Part shown: positions 11,299 to 23,209 of the stretch, piece after piece
Position numbering within the stretch: position 1 is the stretch's first letter
Layout: each line of letters begins with the position of its first letter
Source of the DNA: Enoplolaimus lenunculus
Taxonomy: Eukaryota; Nematoda; Enoplea; Enoplida; Thoracostomopsidae
Assembly: GCA_030248215.1 (NCBI GenBank)
Contig: JASANG010000273.1
Coordinates: forward strand, 137,001 to 201,000
DNA: 64,000 bases
Reading direction: 5' to 3'
Program-made: the position numbers and the translations under genes
Notes under the pieces: generated by a model
Seen by the model: the letters and a program-made list of their open reading frames with translations, nothing else
What the model was told of the DNA's origin: nothing
Database searches by the model: none

Positions 11299-11890
11299 TA
11301 AAATTTAATTTGCATCCGTAGAACGGTAGTTTTGTTAGGTTTGATATGAGTTTTTTTACATTAACCAAATAAAGCCAAAATTTAAACCAGATTTTATAGT
11401 ATATTATTTTAGATATTTATCTCGTTTTAAATGTAATGCATTGGCAGTGAACATTATTTTGCTTTGTTATGGCTTTTGAAGTACCCATACGTAACTTTTT
11501 ACATTAATAGTACAGACTAAGATTAAAGAAACACTAGAAATTTTGTTAATCATACTCGTGTATTTTACTTAATTGCAATAATTCAAATTTGTTTGGCACA
11601 ACATACACAAAACTGAGCGAATATGAGTGGCTGATTTAAGATTTTTAGACCGGGGGACGTAATTTGATGGTTGAAAAATGGATGTATCGGTCCAAGAGCA
11701 GTCCATTTTTCGAGTAAAAAGCCAAAATTGGTTAAGAAGATGTTTACCTCTCAAGTGATTATTTGGCCAAATATGTTCCAAATCCTGATGGATCACCACG
11801 CCAAAACAACAAACTTCGACAGCTTAACAGGGTTTAAGACTATTCGTATACCAGTAAAATACTGGCGAACCTAGGGAATACTGTGCGTGA
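11299..11890. other. Upstream flank of exon C, no gene
   Basis: AT-rich sequence with no clear promoter element or splice acceptor that I can defend. If 11298 is the translation start, a 5' UTR or promoter would lie here. Confidence 0.4.
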
Positions 11891-11891
11891 A

Positions 11892-12142
11892 TCTACGACA
11901 ATTCGTCGCCCGACAACTTGTCGCCTAACAGTGTCCTGAAGCCTATGAAAGAATCTAAGCATAATTGTAATCAGTAATAAAGAGTCTAAGCTTAAACCTA
12001 AGCGTAATAGAAAAACAAAAATTATTAAAATTATTAAAAAATTTTCTAAAAAAAGAAAAATAAATCATGGGCGACAAATTGTCGAATCAACAAGACTAAA
12101 TTACAAGTTGTCGGGCGCCGAGTTGTCGCACGACGAAGTGTG
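11892..12142. mobile_element. Family D MITE, longest copy, with CTAAGC-type interior
   Basis: It opens CGACAATTCGTCGCCCGAC and closes with GGCGCCGAGTTGTCGCAC. The interior holds CTAAGCATAATTG and CTAAGCTTAAACCTAAGCG. These hexamers also fill family E, so two MITE families share an interior motif. Noncoding. Confidence 0.82.
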
Positions 12143-14311
12143 ATATCACTGTACGTATCAAGAACCTTGCGAAAATTTTCAATTTTTTAGAAACACCATA
12201 AATACAGGCATTTCAGTTGTTTAGCTCAAAACTGATTTCTTGGCGAAAACTAAAACCTAGCTTCCTAGTAGAAAAATGACATTTACACTTTAAGAAGCGG
12301 TACGTTCAATACGAAATAATTAGATATTTGTGCACTGTGTCGAACAACTATGTCTAAGAAACAAATTAGTCAAATTAAAGGCTGTCATCACTAAAGCAGG
12401 ATGTTCAAGACGATTTTAATGACCCCTTGAGACAAACAAATAGGCCCTACGCTTACGACTCAACGCTACAACCTGAAATTTTTAGTAAAATAGGCAAGAA
12501 GATCTCCAGTGGGGACAACGAAATTTTTAATAACAAAGAATTCTTTTACTGCAATTGACAACTACAAGACCCTTGGCTTCTAGGCTATGACGGCTCATCA
12601 TAAGGACACGGTAGTGTCTCTTATAATATGTTTTATCCAAAATTTTTGATTCATTACGCTGTCCAGATTTTCAGACTACCGATTCAGATGCAGTTTATTT
12701 TTCACATACAGCAACAAACCAATGTGTACTTGCTTCATGACACGAAGTAACACTTTCGACTTCGATGGTCACAAACTGGATCAAAATCATTTTTGATTTT
12801 TGTGCAAATTTTCTTTGCATTTTGACTCAGATAATTGGCGTTGAAGTAATCTAAATAACTGGGCAACTGAAAGATATACAGCTAATGCCACTTTTGGAGC
12901 ATAGCGTACTGCGTTGGCTTCGATGGTTACCTTTTGAAATCTCTTCTTCAATTCCATGTATTTTCAATGGATTTATATAGTAACTTTTGTTATGATTATT
13001 TGAAAACGTAATGACAGTAGCCAATATACATAGCTAGCTTTGAACAAGCATTTGGATAAATTCTATAAGAGCACAAACTGTTTGTGAATGTCGTGGCGTC
13101 CACGTAAAGTTGCATGAAATGTATATGTTATCTGAATTATAATAAATTGTTTTCTTGAACATTTCATTTTTACTTCAGTGTATCAAAATTTAAACTTTTT
13201 GGCTTACTCAAAAATGCAATCGCAGCAAGAAGGACAATCACTTTAAAAAAGCCGTTTAGCGAAAGTCGAAACCCCCGCCTAAATATATTTATATACCATA
13301 ACCGGATACGAATATAGGTTTTTACCGGATATTAAACCAGATCCGGATATCCGTTCGCACCCTGGTCTACGTTGCCGCGTATAACATCTTTCAACATTCT
13401 TCAGAATCATGTTAGATTGACGACGAGAGTATTTTAGATCGGGAAAGACCGCTATGTTAACTGGTATCGTAAAGTCAAACGTAGAACAGGCCAAAAGCGA
13501 GAATGCTGCACTTTCCTTCAGCTTGTGAAGCAGCAAGTGCAGTGGAAACTAAACTAAAATATTATAACGTAATATTATATTGCCTGTTTATTATGTTTGC
13601 ATTTCCATTTTCATTTTTCTTGTTGTTTTTGTGCGCATTATCGTCCTACATACTTAACATTTTTCTGAACGGAACAGCTAAACCGATTAATCGTAAACAT
13701 TATATATTTGAGTCAAAGTAGTAAAATAAGCAACTTTTACAGGTTCTACGTTATGAATTTGTCAGTTTGTGATGGGTAAAAAGACCTATCATTGACATTT
13801 TCGGAGGTCAAATGGAAAATGCATTTGGGTGCAATGATCTGCTATATAAAAACTTAATCATTGGGCTTTGTGCAGGCTTTTGTATTTATATAAATGCTCT
13901 TCGTAGTTTTCATGTCTTAGGACGAAAAACAGATATTTGCACGGATAGATCTAAGCCAAAATGGACGTTCGCTGCTCACAAGGATCAAAACAAAAATTCT
14001 GTATTAACATATTTAACACCAAACCGCGTTTGGCTGCTCGCTCGCCTGGTTCACGAGTTTTCTCATTGTTGCACATAGGCGGAAAGGTTCTGAATTCACT
14101 GCAGGATTTTGTGAAATCATATTAAACACCAGCATTCTCATTATTTGTTCTGGATAAACAGATTATGTTTTTTATTGTCGAGCGTCGCTGTTTTCAAAAC
14201 ATCCAAAACTACAAACACCAAGTTCACGTTACATTTTGCATTAATTACATTCGGTCCTGTAAGGTATGGTTAAGAATTCTTTCAGGATATTAACTCATGT
14301 AAAGGTGGGAA
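12143..14311. other. Gene-free stretch with a family Q remnant
   Basis: Unique AT-rich sequence. At about 13300-13370 the words TACCGGATATTAAACCAG and GGATATCCGTTCGCACC mark a decayed family Q element, as near 39310 and 51950. At 14030-14060 there is a GCTCGCTCGCC tract of the M type. No exon recognised. Confidence 0.5.
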
Positions 14312-14556
14312 ACTAGTAGGTAAAGTGCCCCTAATCGGGCCATGGAAAGGATATGTTTTGTGCGTTTGATTTTAAACTGAAGCCTGTAAAGTTCAGAAAC
14401 AAGAGGCTGACTTATTTTTAAATTTTATTCGTGCAATATCTCTTCGGAAGAATCGACACCTGTTTCACACGTATGCAGAATTCATATTTCCAAAAAGTTT
14501 TACTGGCGTTCACAAGCAAGCTGTGATATGTCACACTGAAACATATTCGCAGCTTT
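14312..14556 (+). repeat. Left inverted arm
   Basis: Reverse complement of 15677-15921. It contains GCCCCTAATCGGGCCATGG near its outer end. Confidence 0.9.
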
Positions 14557-14814
14557 CTCACGAGCATAACACTTCGTATGATAGATAAATAAAGGCATGC
14601 TTTTGTTTGCCAGCGCGAGTAAATATGAGTTTTACCTGCCTTCACAATATTGCATAGATTATCTGAAAACAGCTATGTGTATTTTTCAAGACAGGAAATC
14701 AGTTTGTAGTTTTTGCTGTTAATTCAATCAAAATTTGAATTTTGAACGGAAAGTGCAAACCACAGCTTTTTACAACACTAACTATACAACGTGAAACCGT
14801 ATATGTTTTCGTCA

Positions 14815-15245
14815 GAATGCAATCGGAATTCCGGTTTCGGTTGAGAAATCCGGTGCTTTTCTCTATCCGGTTCCGGTATTAAATCCGGTATTTTTTACCG
14901 CAATTTTCCGTTATTTTCGGTATTGAAAATTTTTTTCATTCGAAAATTTACGATACATTGGCATATTATTCTAACTTATTATTCTAAAATTGAGCGAGTA
15001 TTGCCAAAAATTTTAATTTGTGTCTAACTCTATAATTTATCATACGTTTCCAGCTACTGCATTTGTTTCAGGTTTTTGCATTCTATGAATGGTGTGTTTA
15101 CACCATTAAACGCAATAAAATAAAACACCGCAAAAAATCAACTTTTCGGCAACGAGTATTTCTTGTTTTTCGATACCGGTATGTTTTAGCTTTCCGGTTC
15201 CGATATCTTATAATCCCGGCTGCACTTTGGTTTCCGCTAAAAACC
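14815..15245. mobile_element. Family Q element inside the inverted-repeat unit
   Basis: Two clusters of CCGG-rich words lie in inverted sense: TCCGGTTCCGGTATTAAATC near 14870 and CCGGTATGTTTTAGC near 15176. Similar clusters occur near 13300, 39310, 51760 and 56280. Noncoding. Confidence 0.5.
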
Positions 15246-15676
15246 AGTCCTCCTCTGTAATGCAATCACCAAAATTTCAGGCCCCTATTTTGAAATTATA
15301 TACTTGTTATCCATTTTGTATATTTATATACATTTTGAGTTGAATTCAATTCCTGTATTGTTTACTACCCGTTTATATTCTGAATCTCTCCAAGACAGAG
15401 CTTAAGGTTACTGTTATAGCAAAAATTTGTTTATGTTGCGTCCGACTGGTTCACTTTTACGCATTTCAACAATTGCTGAATATGGAAGAGTGTTACAGCT
15501 ATGTATTTTAGCAAATGATAAAACTGAATAACAATAAAAGTTCGAATAAAGAAAATTTTTATGGTTTATAAATATTAAGCAAAATGAGTATCTAAGCAAT
15601 AGTGCATCAAATTGAATCAACCTCTTTCTGAAGAAACGTAAAAAACAGTAAAATTGTGCAACTATAGTTAGAAGAC

Positions 15677-15921
15677 AAAGCTGCGAATATGTTTCAGTGT
15701 GACATATCACAGCTTGCTTGTGAACGCCAGTAAAACTTTTTGGAAATATGAATTCTGCATACGTGTGAAACAGGTGTCGATTCTTCCGAAGAGATATTGC
15801 ACGAATAAAATTTAAAAATAAGTCAGCCTCTTGTTTCTGAACTTTACAGGCTTCAGTTTAAAATCAAACGCACAAAACATATCCTTTCCATGGCCCGATT
15901 AGGGGCACTTTACCTACTAGT
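15677..15921 (-). repeat. Right inverted arm
   Basis: Reverse complement of 14312-14556, ending CTACTAGT. Confidence 0.9.
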
Positions 15922-16145
15922 ATGGGTATACATGAGGGACAGGTCTTTTTCCGCGGGAGCTAAGCTTAAGTATGGTTTGGACTATTTCTTGCTTAGGCTA
16001 AGGCTTAAGCTTATGAATATTTTCATTGTTAAGCCGACACTAAGCTCAGACATAAGTTCAATCTTACGCCGAGACCTTTAGCTTACACTGAGGCTTAGAC
16101 TCAGAAATATGCTTATACACTGTTTACGGCTCTCATCTACATATT
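15922..16145. mobile_element. Family E MITE abutting the inverted repeat
   Basis: It starts ATGGGTATACATGAGGG and has interior TAAGCTTAAG / GGCTAAGGCTTAAGC runs. It ends ACACTGTTTACGGCTCTC, then CATCTACATA. The ends are imperfectly inverted. Confidence 0.65.
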
Positions 16146-16257
16146 AGCCGCGATGTCTAACCAAGTTAAAAAAACTACTATGATTAGAGTAGAATCGGTC
16201 TACCTGTCAGACACAGGCTGTTCCTGTTTGCTAGTCAAGTAAGTAATTGTATGGTTG

Positions 16258-16660
16258 TCATGGCGGTAAATGCGAAGCCGGTAAATTCATACTGAATGAT
16301 CAATTTTAAAGGATACCGCACGGTACTCGTTCAGAGGCATCGAGCGGTTACCATATGTCATACGGATAAAGCGCCAAGATTGTAATTTCAGAGGGGGCCG
16401 TAGCACCATAACCGCTCTTCGCAATTATGATCTTGGCGCTTTATTCATGTCATATGGTAACCGTTCGGTACATCTGTAAGAGTACCGCGAAGTATCCTTT
16501 AAAATTTCATGGCGGTAAATGCGAAGTCGGTAAATTCATACCGAATGATAATATTTAAAGGATATCGCAAGGTACTCTTACTGAGGTGCCGAGCGGCTCC
16601 CATATGTCATATGGATAAAGTGCTAACATCGCAATTGCAAAAGGGGGCCGTAAGCTCAAA
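16258..16660. mobile_element. Family K foldback MITE plus partial tandem copy
   Basis: Bases 16302-16380 (TTTTAAAGGATACCGC to GCGCCAAGAT) are inverted at 16430-16506, with one 2-bp indel, making a hairpin of about 200 bp. The preceding TGGCGGTAAATGCGAAG segment at 16261 recurs at 16510, an offset of 249 bp, followed by a second left half without its partner. This is a foldback element with a tandemly duplicated left part. Confidence 0.85.
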
Positions 16661-16933
16661 TCTTCCCCAATTACAATAATTTCTATCGATGTATAACCCC
16701 GTGTTGGGTTCAAAGTTGTCTTTATTTTTCAACGGCATTATGATGTTAATGAATCACTGCAATAATTATAAGGGGGTGTGGTATGGCTGTTAATTTTAAA
16801 CCCCCAATCATTTTTTATTCAATTTATAAGCTCAAGGTACTTTCTGAGGTATTTCGTTTATCCCGTAGAATAGCAATACAGTCCGCTTAGACTTATACTT
16901 CTCTCTGAGTACAGGGCGTAGAATTATCACTGA

Positions 16934-17083
16934 TGAGCGTAGCCAGGATTTCGGAATGAGGGCGTTACGTTCAACAAAATTTCGCAGAGGGTTTCTTGTG
17001 CTGGAAACTGAAACCGTGTTGAAAAATCCAGCACAAGAATTCCCCTGGGGGTGTCATATTGGAACCCCTAGATACGCCCTTAT
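16934..17083. mobile_element. Family N MITE
   Basis: The left end is GAGCGTAGCCAGGATTTCGG and the right end is CCTAGATACGCCCTTATT. The interior is inverted around 16995-17035 (GGTTTCTTGTGCTGGA against TCCAGCACAAGAA). Confidence 0.65.
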
Positions 17084-17730
17084 TACAATTAGACTTGAAC
17101 TTCTCTTAATGCATAGGTTTGGAAGTAGGCGTACACTTAGGTTTAGGCTTAAGAGTAGCAACAGGTTGTGAGTCAATAAAACACCTTTTGAAGCATTGCT
17201 GGGTAAACTATGTACACTTTAGAAAACGTCGCTTTCTTATGTGTATATTTTAAAAATAACTTTTATTTTTTTCCTAAAGTTTTTATAAAAAGTAACGGCT
17301 CAGAGCAACCCACGCTTGTTTCATAAGAAAAATTAATTTAAAACATTGTTGAAATTTGACAGGAAAAATGCTAGAAACTATGAACACGGATCTTGGATTG
17401 AGAAGAACGAGTGCAAAGACCTCAATCCAAGGAGTAAATCGCCTCAAAGCATCAATTAATTGCCAGTTGGTGATTGGTCTTGTAACATTTAAACTAATTT
17501 GAATAATCTGCTCAAAATTGCACAAAGCATAGAACAGGATCGTTACAGTAGCATAAGTATATTCATAAGCCTAAGCCTAAGCATAAGCATAGAAAAAAGT
17601 TCCGCCTTTGATCTTTACTTGGGCCAACATTTCTGAAAACTATGTGAAAATATTGAAGCCTGTTAACTGAGCAAACGCTTAGTTTCCTATCCCTGATGTG
17701 CATAGGAAACTCAAATAGTAGACCCCCGAA
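17084..17730. other. Gene-free stretch with family E fragments
   Basis: TTAGG/CTAAG tracts lie at 17120-17165 and 17536-17635; the latter is a shrunken family E copy with the GTAGCATAAGTATATTC left half and a TTTACTTGGGCC right end. No gene recognised. Confidence 0.5.
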
Positions 17731-17734
17731 CCCC

Positions 17735-17868
17735 CGAATGGGCTGCGGGCCCCATCTTGGCAAACTAAAAATTGTTTACGGACCACGAAGGTATAGACTT
17801 GTGAAACATTTTATTGGCGGCCCCCTCGGACTCGTTTTGGGGGGCCGACTACCTAACGCCGGCCATGA
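17735..17868 (+). mobile_element. Family F MITE
   Basis: Shared core CCCATCTTGGCAAACTAAAA, GGACCACGAAG and GAAACATTTTATTGGCGG, ending ACGCCGGCC. Colinear copies are at 18050 and 63120. Confidence 0.65.
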
Positions 17869-18049
17869 CTTTCAGCTCCCCAATCAGGCGTGTTATAGCA
17901 GATGCTGTACAACGATTTATAGAGGGCAAGAAAAAGTGTCCTAACATTGAATTCATTTAATACTTTTAAAATTTTCTGGGCTACCTGGGGTTAAAACCTA
18001 GTTCCGGCGAAAGCAATCCGCCAAACTCACAAATTGGTTTCAGGCCACT

Positions 18050-18145
18050 GTCCCTAGGAGGACCCATCTTGGCAAACTAAAATTTTTTCGCGGACCACGA
18101 AGCTCTAGAGCCTTGAAACATTTTAGTCGGCGGTTCCTCGCACCT
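18050..18145 (+). mobile_element. Family F MITE, partial
   Basis: Contains GGACCCATCTTGGCAAAC, GCGGACCACGAAGC and TGAAACATTTTAGTCGGCGG, about 200 bp downstream of a fuller copy. Confidence 0.6.
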
Positions 18146-18900
18146 GTTTAGTCGGAGCGAGGGCATAAGAAATACTCTGGTTTCGGGCACAGCCATGTCA
18201 GTTACTTTATGATATGTGGCTATGGCTTAAAGCTTATTCGTCTCAACTACCCTCGAATAATTAACACAAATGATTTTGTAACAGTCATAAACGGGGGGAC
18301 CGTGAGTCTCTAGCCGCACCCCCTTGCTACACCCTCTGCAATGAAAATTGTACATCAGGCTTGAGTTTTGCGTACTAAAGCAATTATGACGCAAATAGGA
18401 CTAGACAGGGCATATAATCTAAAACAAATAAGCTAAAATTGTGCTAAAGCGAATATAATTATTGTTGAGTTTCGCGAATAATAACCACAAGATTGAAGCG
18501 CTACAACAGCCATCGTATGGTTAGGTTTCTCACGCTGAAATATCTAAACTCAGTAGAGTACCCAGAGGAGACCCACGGGACCACGGCTCTTCAACCCAAT
18601 TCGAATATTTGTTTGCCAGACGGTAAAAGATAGACCCTCAGCGAAGCGAGTCTTGCCAGGTTTAGGATAAAAATTTTGCGTTATAGTCGTTTGTTGCCGG
18701 ACCGGCACCGGTCAATCGGAATTTTTCGGTGTGCCTTCAAGCTAAAGCGATACAAAATATACTCAAAAAACAACAGAAAAACGTAGACATTTGATAGGAA
18801 ACCATTAATCTTAAGCACCGGTAGTTTGCATATAGTTAAAATCACATTCGAGAGGCCATGTTGGCACTTAGGTACATGTACTGTGGTGGAAAGAAGGTCT
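18146..18900. other. Gene-free stretch
   Basis: Unique sequence. A GCGAAGCGAG word near 18641 is of the M type. No exon or RNA gene supported. Confidence 0.5.
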
Positions 18901-19120
18901 AATGGCGGATCCAACATGCGGTCCCGTTGACCCAAGTCCCCAAACAGAGATTAAAGTCAATATTTTGTGGTCACAAATTCAGAAAAATTTGCACTTCGGC
19001 GCAGTTGAACAATCTTAGAATGTGGAAAAAAAATTCTAAAAACACGTTTTACAACTGTAAAATTTCGGAAAACAATATTATGTATCCTCGCTCAATGGAA
19101 AATCCATAGATCCGCCACTG
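18901..19120. mobile_element. Family B MITE (GGCGGATCC ... GATCCGCC)
   Basis: Left end AATGGCGGATCC, right end TAGATCCGCCACTG. The interior is AT-rich and noncoding. Confidence 0.65.
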
Positions 19121-19231
19121 TTATTCACGATTTTGGTCTGTACCGGGTATAATATTAGTTGACTATTAACGCAAAATTTTTTTGCTCGAAAATACACAGT
19201 TAAATTTAAATCACTTATCATAGACCACAAT

Positions 19232-19397
19232 TATCAGCGGATGCAGAAATTTACTGACGTGTTGTGCGTGCTGTGCTATATATGTGCCAATTGTCAGAGT
19301 TGAGAAAATTGTAAGGTAGAGATCTTACTATTTCATCACAAAAACATTTCCCAAGGGTAGAGTACACCCTCCCGTCTTCCCTTTAGATCCGCTAGTG
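19232..19397. mobile_element. Family B MITE with 8-bp target duplication
   Basis: Left end CAGCGGATGCAGAAATT, right end TTAGATCCGCTAGTG. It is flanked by ACCACAAT (19224-19231) and ACCAGAAT (19398-19405), a 7/8 match. The interior shares ATATATGTGCCAATT and TTTCATCACAAAAA with other B copies. Confidence 0.75.
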
Positions 19398-19405
19398 ACC
19401 AGAAT

Positions 19406-20259
19406 ACCTCGGTGCTATAATTTTATATACTTGCAATATAGCAAAAATTTGACTTTTATCACGGCGACCTTAAAAATAGCGGCACGCAATTAAGCTTTAA
19501 TCAGTCAAAGTCTAAAATGTATTATACGGTTGCGTGAGCGACTAATTTAATATTGAACAAGTAACAATTTCAGAGTTTAATGTTTGACTTAAAAAATGTC
19601 AACTGCCAATGGGTGTTAAAATTATTTTAGCTCTGTGTAGAATTTTAATATACCGATTTAAAAACAAATCAACTACGCTACGACTCACCAAAAGATTAAT
19701 GCCAATTAAGGTAAAAGTTTTCCCTGGTTTTTAGATTTAATAATATTGTGCTTTGGTGAACACTAGCGAAATCCAGTCTGGCCTTCGACTTTGTTCGGAA
19801 AATTTTCAGAAATATCAGTTTCAAACTTTATTAGTTTGAAAGTTTTCATACTTAAAAGTTTGAAATTTAAGATTTTATTTCACATAAACGATTCAGACAA
19901 AATATTTCTGAAATATAATGGATGATTTAGCAAGACTTAGTTAGGTATAAGTTGTAGAAACCAAAATTCCCGTGGGAAGCCGGACTCTAAAACAGCCAAG
20001 ACGTAAACTTGCGTTGCAGCGAACCTGAGTTCAGCGCGAAACATCTTTCAAATTCGATTATTTTTATAACACTCTTAAGAATATATAAACGGAGTAACTC
20101 GTTTACGTTTATTAAAATAAAACAATTATTGTCTTAGATACTACACAACTCTTTCTTGAAAGAAACTTGTGTCTTATTTACTAATAATCGTAAATTTCTG
20201 AATATATGACATATTTATATTTTAGCCATTGAGACCCGAATTTCTGAACCTTTTAAGCA
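19406..20259. other. Gene-free stretch
   Basis: AT-rich; a CAAACTTTATTAGTTTGAAAG hairpin-like segment lies near 19822-19865. No supported gene. Confidence 0.5.
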
Positions 20260-20345
20260 TTGCGCTATATCTTGTTGACATCCGGCGCAGTCCGTCACCG
20301 TACGTCACCTGAACGGCGCCGCCCGTCACTGTACTCTAAAATTGT
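20260..20345 (+). mobile_element. Family G element (GCGCTATA ... GGCGCCG), unexpanded
   Basis: AAGCATTGCGCTATATCTTG is followed by CATCCGGCGCAGTCCGTCAC and GGCGCCGCCCGTCACTG. It is the single-copy form of sequence amplified at 30735-31420 and seen again at 60540. Confidence 0.6.
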
Positions 20346-20369
20346 CCGTGCGTGTATGCACCCTAGCTA

Positions 20370-20556
20370 CAGGCCAGAATCATAGCCAGCTTTTTTTGCT
20401 ACGCTGGGGCTGAAAAATTTTCAGGAGTACACGGATTCTCGATGCCCTTAAAGCAAGGTTGAAAATTTTCTAGCAGGCCAAAATTGTTCATGCGGAGCAG
20501 ACTCCCCCCTCCCCCTGGCCCCTTATTTCACAACGGACCCGCTACAGGCTCACTTG
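20370..20556 (+). mobile_element. Family A MITE, decayed
   Basis: CATAGCCAGCTTTTTTTGC, GAAAAATTTTCAGGAG, AAGCAAGGTTGAAAATTTTC and CCCCCTGGCCCC occur in family A order. The ends are eroded. Confidence 0.6.
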
Positions 20557-20924
20557 CATACAGAAAATATGCAAAATATGCAACGAAGAAAAAGCAAATA
20601 AGCACAGGAAGAACGATCTTTTAAAGCTTACAGAACGGAAACAGATATAATGAATATACAGTCACAAACTGTGCAGAGATAAATATCGCAAAAACAGCAA
20701 ATGTGACACTAAACTCGATATAATTGCATAGTTGTTTCCTATAATTTTACTAAATATATTCCTTAGTTTGTGAACATTGTAGTTTGAAATTTTAGCAAAC
20801 TTGCCATAAAATTAATTACTATTTTGAAAATTGCTATATCCCGATGTACGACCACTGTTGTGTAGGTGACACTGAACTCGAGTTAAGCAGGTAGATAAAC
20901 TTAGTGAATATGACAGGGACGTCC

Positions 20925-21056
20925 GCAGAAAATTATATTTGGGACGCACCAAGTAATTTTGGGACGGCTCCTACAATTGCAATTGAAGATTGTTTACTTT
21001 TAGACCGAGTTTATTTGTGGGGCAGCAGCCAAATTTGGAGAACACGCCCCCCTGTG
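20925..21056 (+). mobile_element. Family H MITE
   Basis: GACGTCCGCAGAAAATTATA, CACCAAGTAATTTTGGG, CAATTGCAATTGAAGATTG, ACCGAGTTTATTTG and CACGCCCCCCTG occur in order. It gives the structure of the element whose interior is repeated at 2907-3368. Confidence 0.7.
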
Positions 21057-22160
21057 AATAGTTCGTGATTTCTGCGCTTATCCAAATCACCAACCCCGCG
21101 CTTGAGTCCGTATTTCAATGACGCTATCTCGCTCTGGTTCAACAATGCAGTTGTTTTCCCCTTTTAATCCCCCAAACACTGTATATTAACGCAGACGAGT
21201 AAAGCACAAGTATCCCAATATGCTTGACTACCGAAATGTGCTTTCCGCACGTCCACTACGATATCACAGCCTACTTTTATTCGACTAAGTCACTAGATCA
21301 CACGGTAAAAATAAAATTGCAAACACAACGTGACAACTAAACCCCAAATCTCCGTAAAACATCCCCCAAATTGCTACACAAAACCCCAGAAAACCCCAGG
21401 ATACCAGCCAAAACTAGCCCCGATAGAATTGTCCAAACCCTAGAAACTCCGAATAAACTCCCAAGACCAGACTTGGTGGAGCCAGGGACTCTGTTAAGGT
21501 GTTTTCTGGGTGTGGTTTTAGTTGTATAGTTTGTTTTTAGTTTGAAATATGATTAATAGTGGCACAGCCACCTACACCACCAATGCCCCGGTGCGGACGC
21601 ACTTGGTAGATGGGGGGGGGCATGATTTCATTTCGGGAGAGCTACCTGGAAATTTCGTAGAAACAGAAATTTTAACCGTGTTTTATGAAATTATGGGTGA
21701 AAAATAATTGAACATGAAAACTACACATTAAAACGTCATAAACACGCATATAGCCTACATGCTCTCTATGACATTTCAACGTGCAGTTTTGTAATGTTTA
21801 AACATAGACTAAAACCTAAGCCTAAACATAGGCCTAACTCAGCCGCAACCATGAACCTACCAAGCTCGCAGGCAGAGACTACAAGAAAAAAATCTCAAAA
21901 TTTCCGTATATCATTTTGGAAAAATGCCATATCCAATACTTTTGAACAAAATGTTGGCAATTTTAAACCAAAATAAACAAACTCAGGGCCCCACACCATT
22001 AATCTCCTTACCCGCATAAATCTCATTTCTTTAATCCTCAAAATTTTCAAATTTAGCCGCACTTATATTTTCCTAGCAACTGGAGCACATCCAGCCTAAC
22101 ACAATACATAATCAGAAGTGTAGCCAGGATTGCATTACAGACGAGAATGTACTCATGTAA
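21057..22160. other. Gene-free stretch
   Basis: Unique sequence with C-runs and a G-run at 21611. Weak family E hexamers (CTAAAACCTAAGCCTAAAC) lie near 21805. At 22118 a GTGTAGCCAGGATTGC start resembles family N. Confidence 0.45.
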
Positions 22161-22165
22161 AGACT

Positions 22166-22312
22166 ACGGGCGTCCGCAGACAATGATATGTGGGGGGGCA
22201 CCGAATAATTTTGGGGGGGGGGGGGCTCTTGCAATTGCAACTCAAGATTGCTTACTTTTAGACGGAGTCGATTTGGGGGGCACCAGCCGAATTTGCATGG
22301 GGGCACGGCCCT
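22166..22312 (+). mobile_element. Family H MITE
   Basis: It begins ACGGGCGTCCGCAGAC, holds GGGGGGCACCGAATAATTTT, CAATTGCAACTCAAGATTG and GACGGAGTCGATTTGGGG, and ends GGGGGCACGGCCC. The outer GGGC / GCCC bases are inverted. Confidence 0.75.
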
Positions 22313-23042
22313 TAATGCCCACCATGGGGACGCATTTGTGTAAGACGTTTTTTTACAAATGAGCGTAGCGAGCGATAAAAAATTTTTCACCTCTAAAATC
22401 ATAATGTTATCCCAAAAGCGCATTAAAGCTGCTTTTATAGCATCTCCATTAATTTCAAGGCGACCGCCTACCCCTCGTTGTACAGCCGCTGCCTAAATGA
22501 CTCCCCTCCCAGCACCTAAAAGCATACAATCTGAAAAACACCGATTGAAGTATTCTAAAGTTTATAACTACACCATTAAAACTTTTCTCGAGGTTTTTGG
22601 ATATCAAATATCAGCCCTGATCATGTGCAGTGGTTATATTACCCCGGAAAAGTACTCATTACGCAGAAAAAGACCCCCGCCGCCTGGTCATGCGCAGGAC
22701 GATTCACAAGGGGACACCCTGACCTAGGCCCGTAAACAGGGATCAATGCTAAGATTATGCAGTAGTAAGGTTTAGCACTGAAATGGCGTTTGACGTCTCG
22801 CTTGCTTCGCTCACAAGTATTTTTTGTGCTCCACAATTATATTTTGCGCAGTTGTCCGTTTTTGCATTTTTCGATCCGCCACTGCTAGCCTGTGCCGTAA
22901 ACACTGTACTTAAATTATACCACATTTTGCATGAGCATTTGAGTATGATTCAAGCCAAAATCTGTATGGCATAGTTCCGTGCAGCTTTTAGTTATTGAAC
23001 ACACTTAGTGGATCATGGGCAAAAACAGTAATGATTATTGCA
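22313..23042. other. Gene-free stretch with GCTCGC-type repeat pieces
   Basis: GAGCGTAGCGAGCGATAAAA near 22360 and CTCGCTTGCTTCGCTCACAA near 22798 are M-type pieces. Nothing coding is recognised. Confidence 0.45.
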
Positions 23043-23050
23043 AAAAGTCG

Positions 23051-23201
23051 AACGCGTAGCCAAGGGGGAGCAAAGGGAGGAGTGAAAAAATTCCGCGCTT
23101 AGAAAATTTTCAACCTGGCTTGTAAGTCATTGAAACCCTTGCCTGCACCTTCTGAAAAATATATAGCATCCCAATCAAGGTAACATAGCTACGGGCCTGC
23201 T
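23051..23201 (-). mobile_element. Family A MITE, reverse orientation
   Basis: GCGTAGCCAAGGGGGAGC, GAAAATTTTCAACCTGGC, TTGTAAGTCATTGAAACCC and AGCTACGGGCCTGC. Flanks AAAAGTCG (23043) and AAAAGTGC (23202) may be an aged 8-bp duplication. Confidence 0.78.
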
Positions 23202-23209
23202 AAAAGTGC

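Larger units (their letters stand above)
14312..15921. repeat. 1.6-kb unit with 245-bp identical inverted arms
   Basis: Bases 14312-14556 and 15677-15921 are reverse complements with constant register over the full 245 bp; I saw no mismatch on reading. The outermost bases are ACTAGTAGG. The 1120-bp spacer is AT-rich, holds a family Q element at about 14815-15245 and has no coding frame of note. No clear target duplication flanks it; a family E copy abuts its right end. It may be a long-TIR foldback transposon, a recent inverted duplication or an assembly artefact. Confidence 0.9.

Noticed and set aside
22355-22375. GAGCGTAGCGAGCG tracts considered as a CRISPR-like or regulatory array
   Set aside because: They are isolated pieces of dispersed repeats without regular spacing or spacers.
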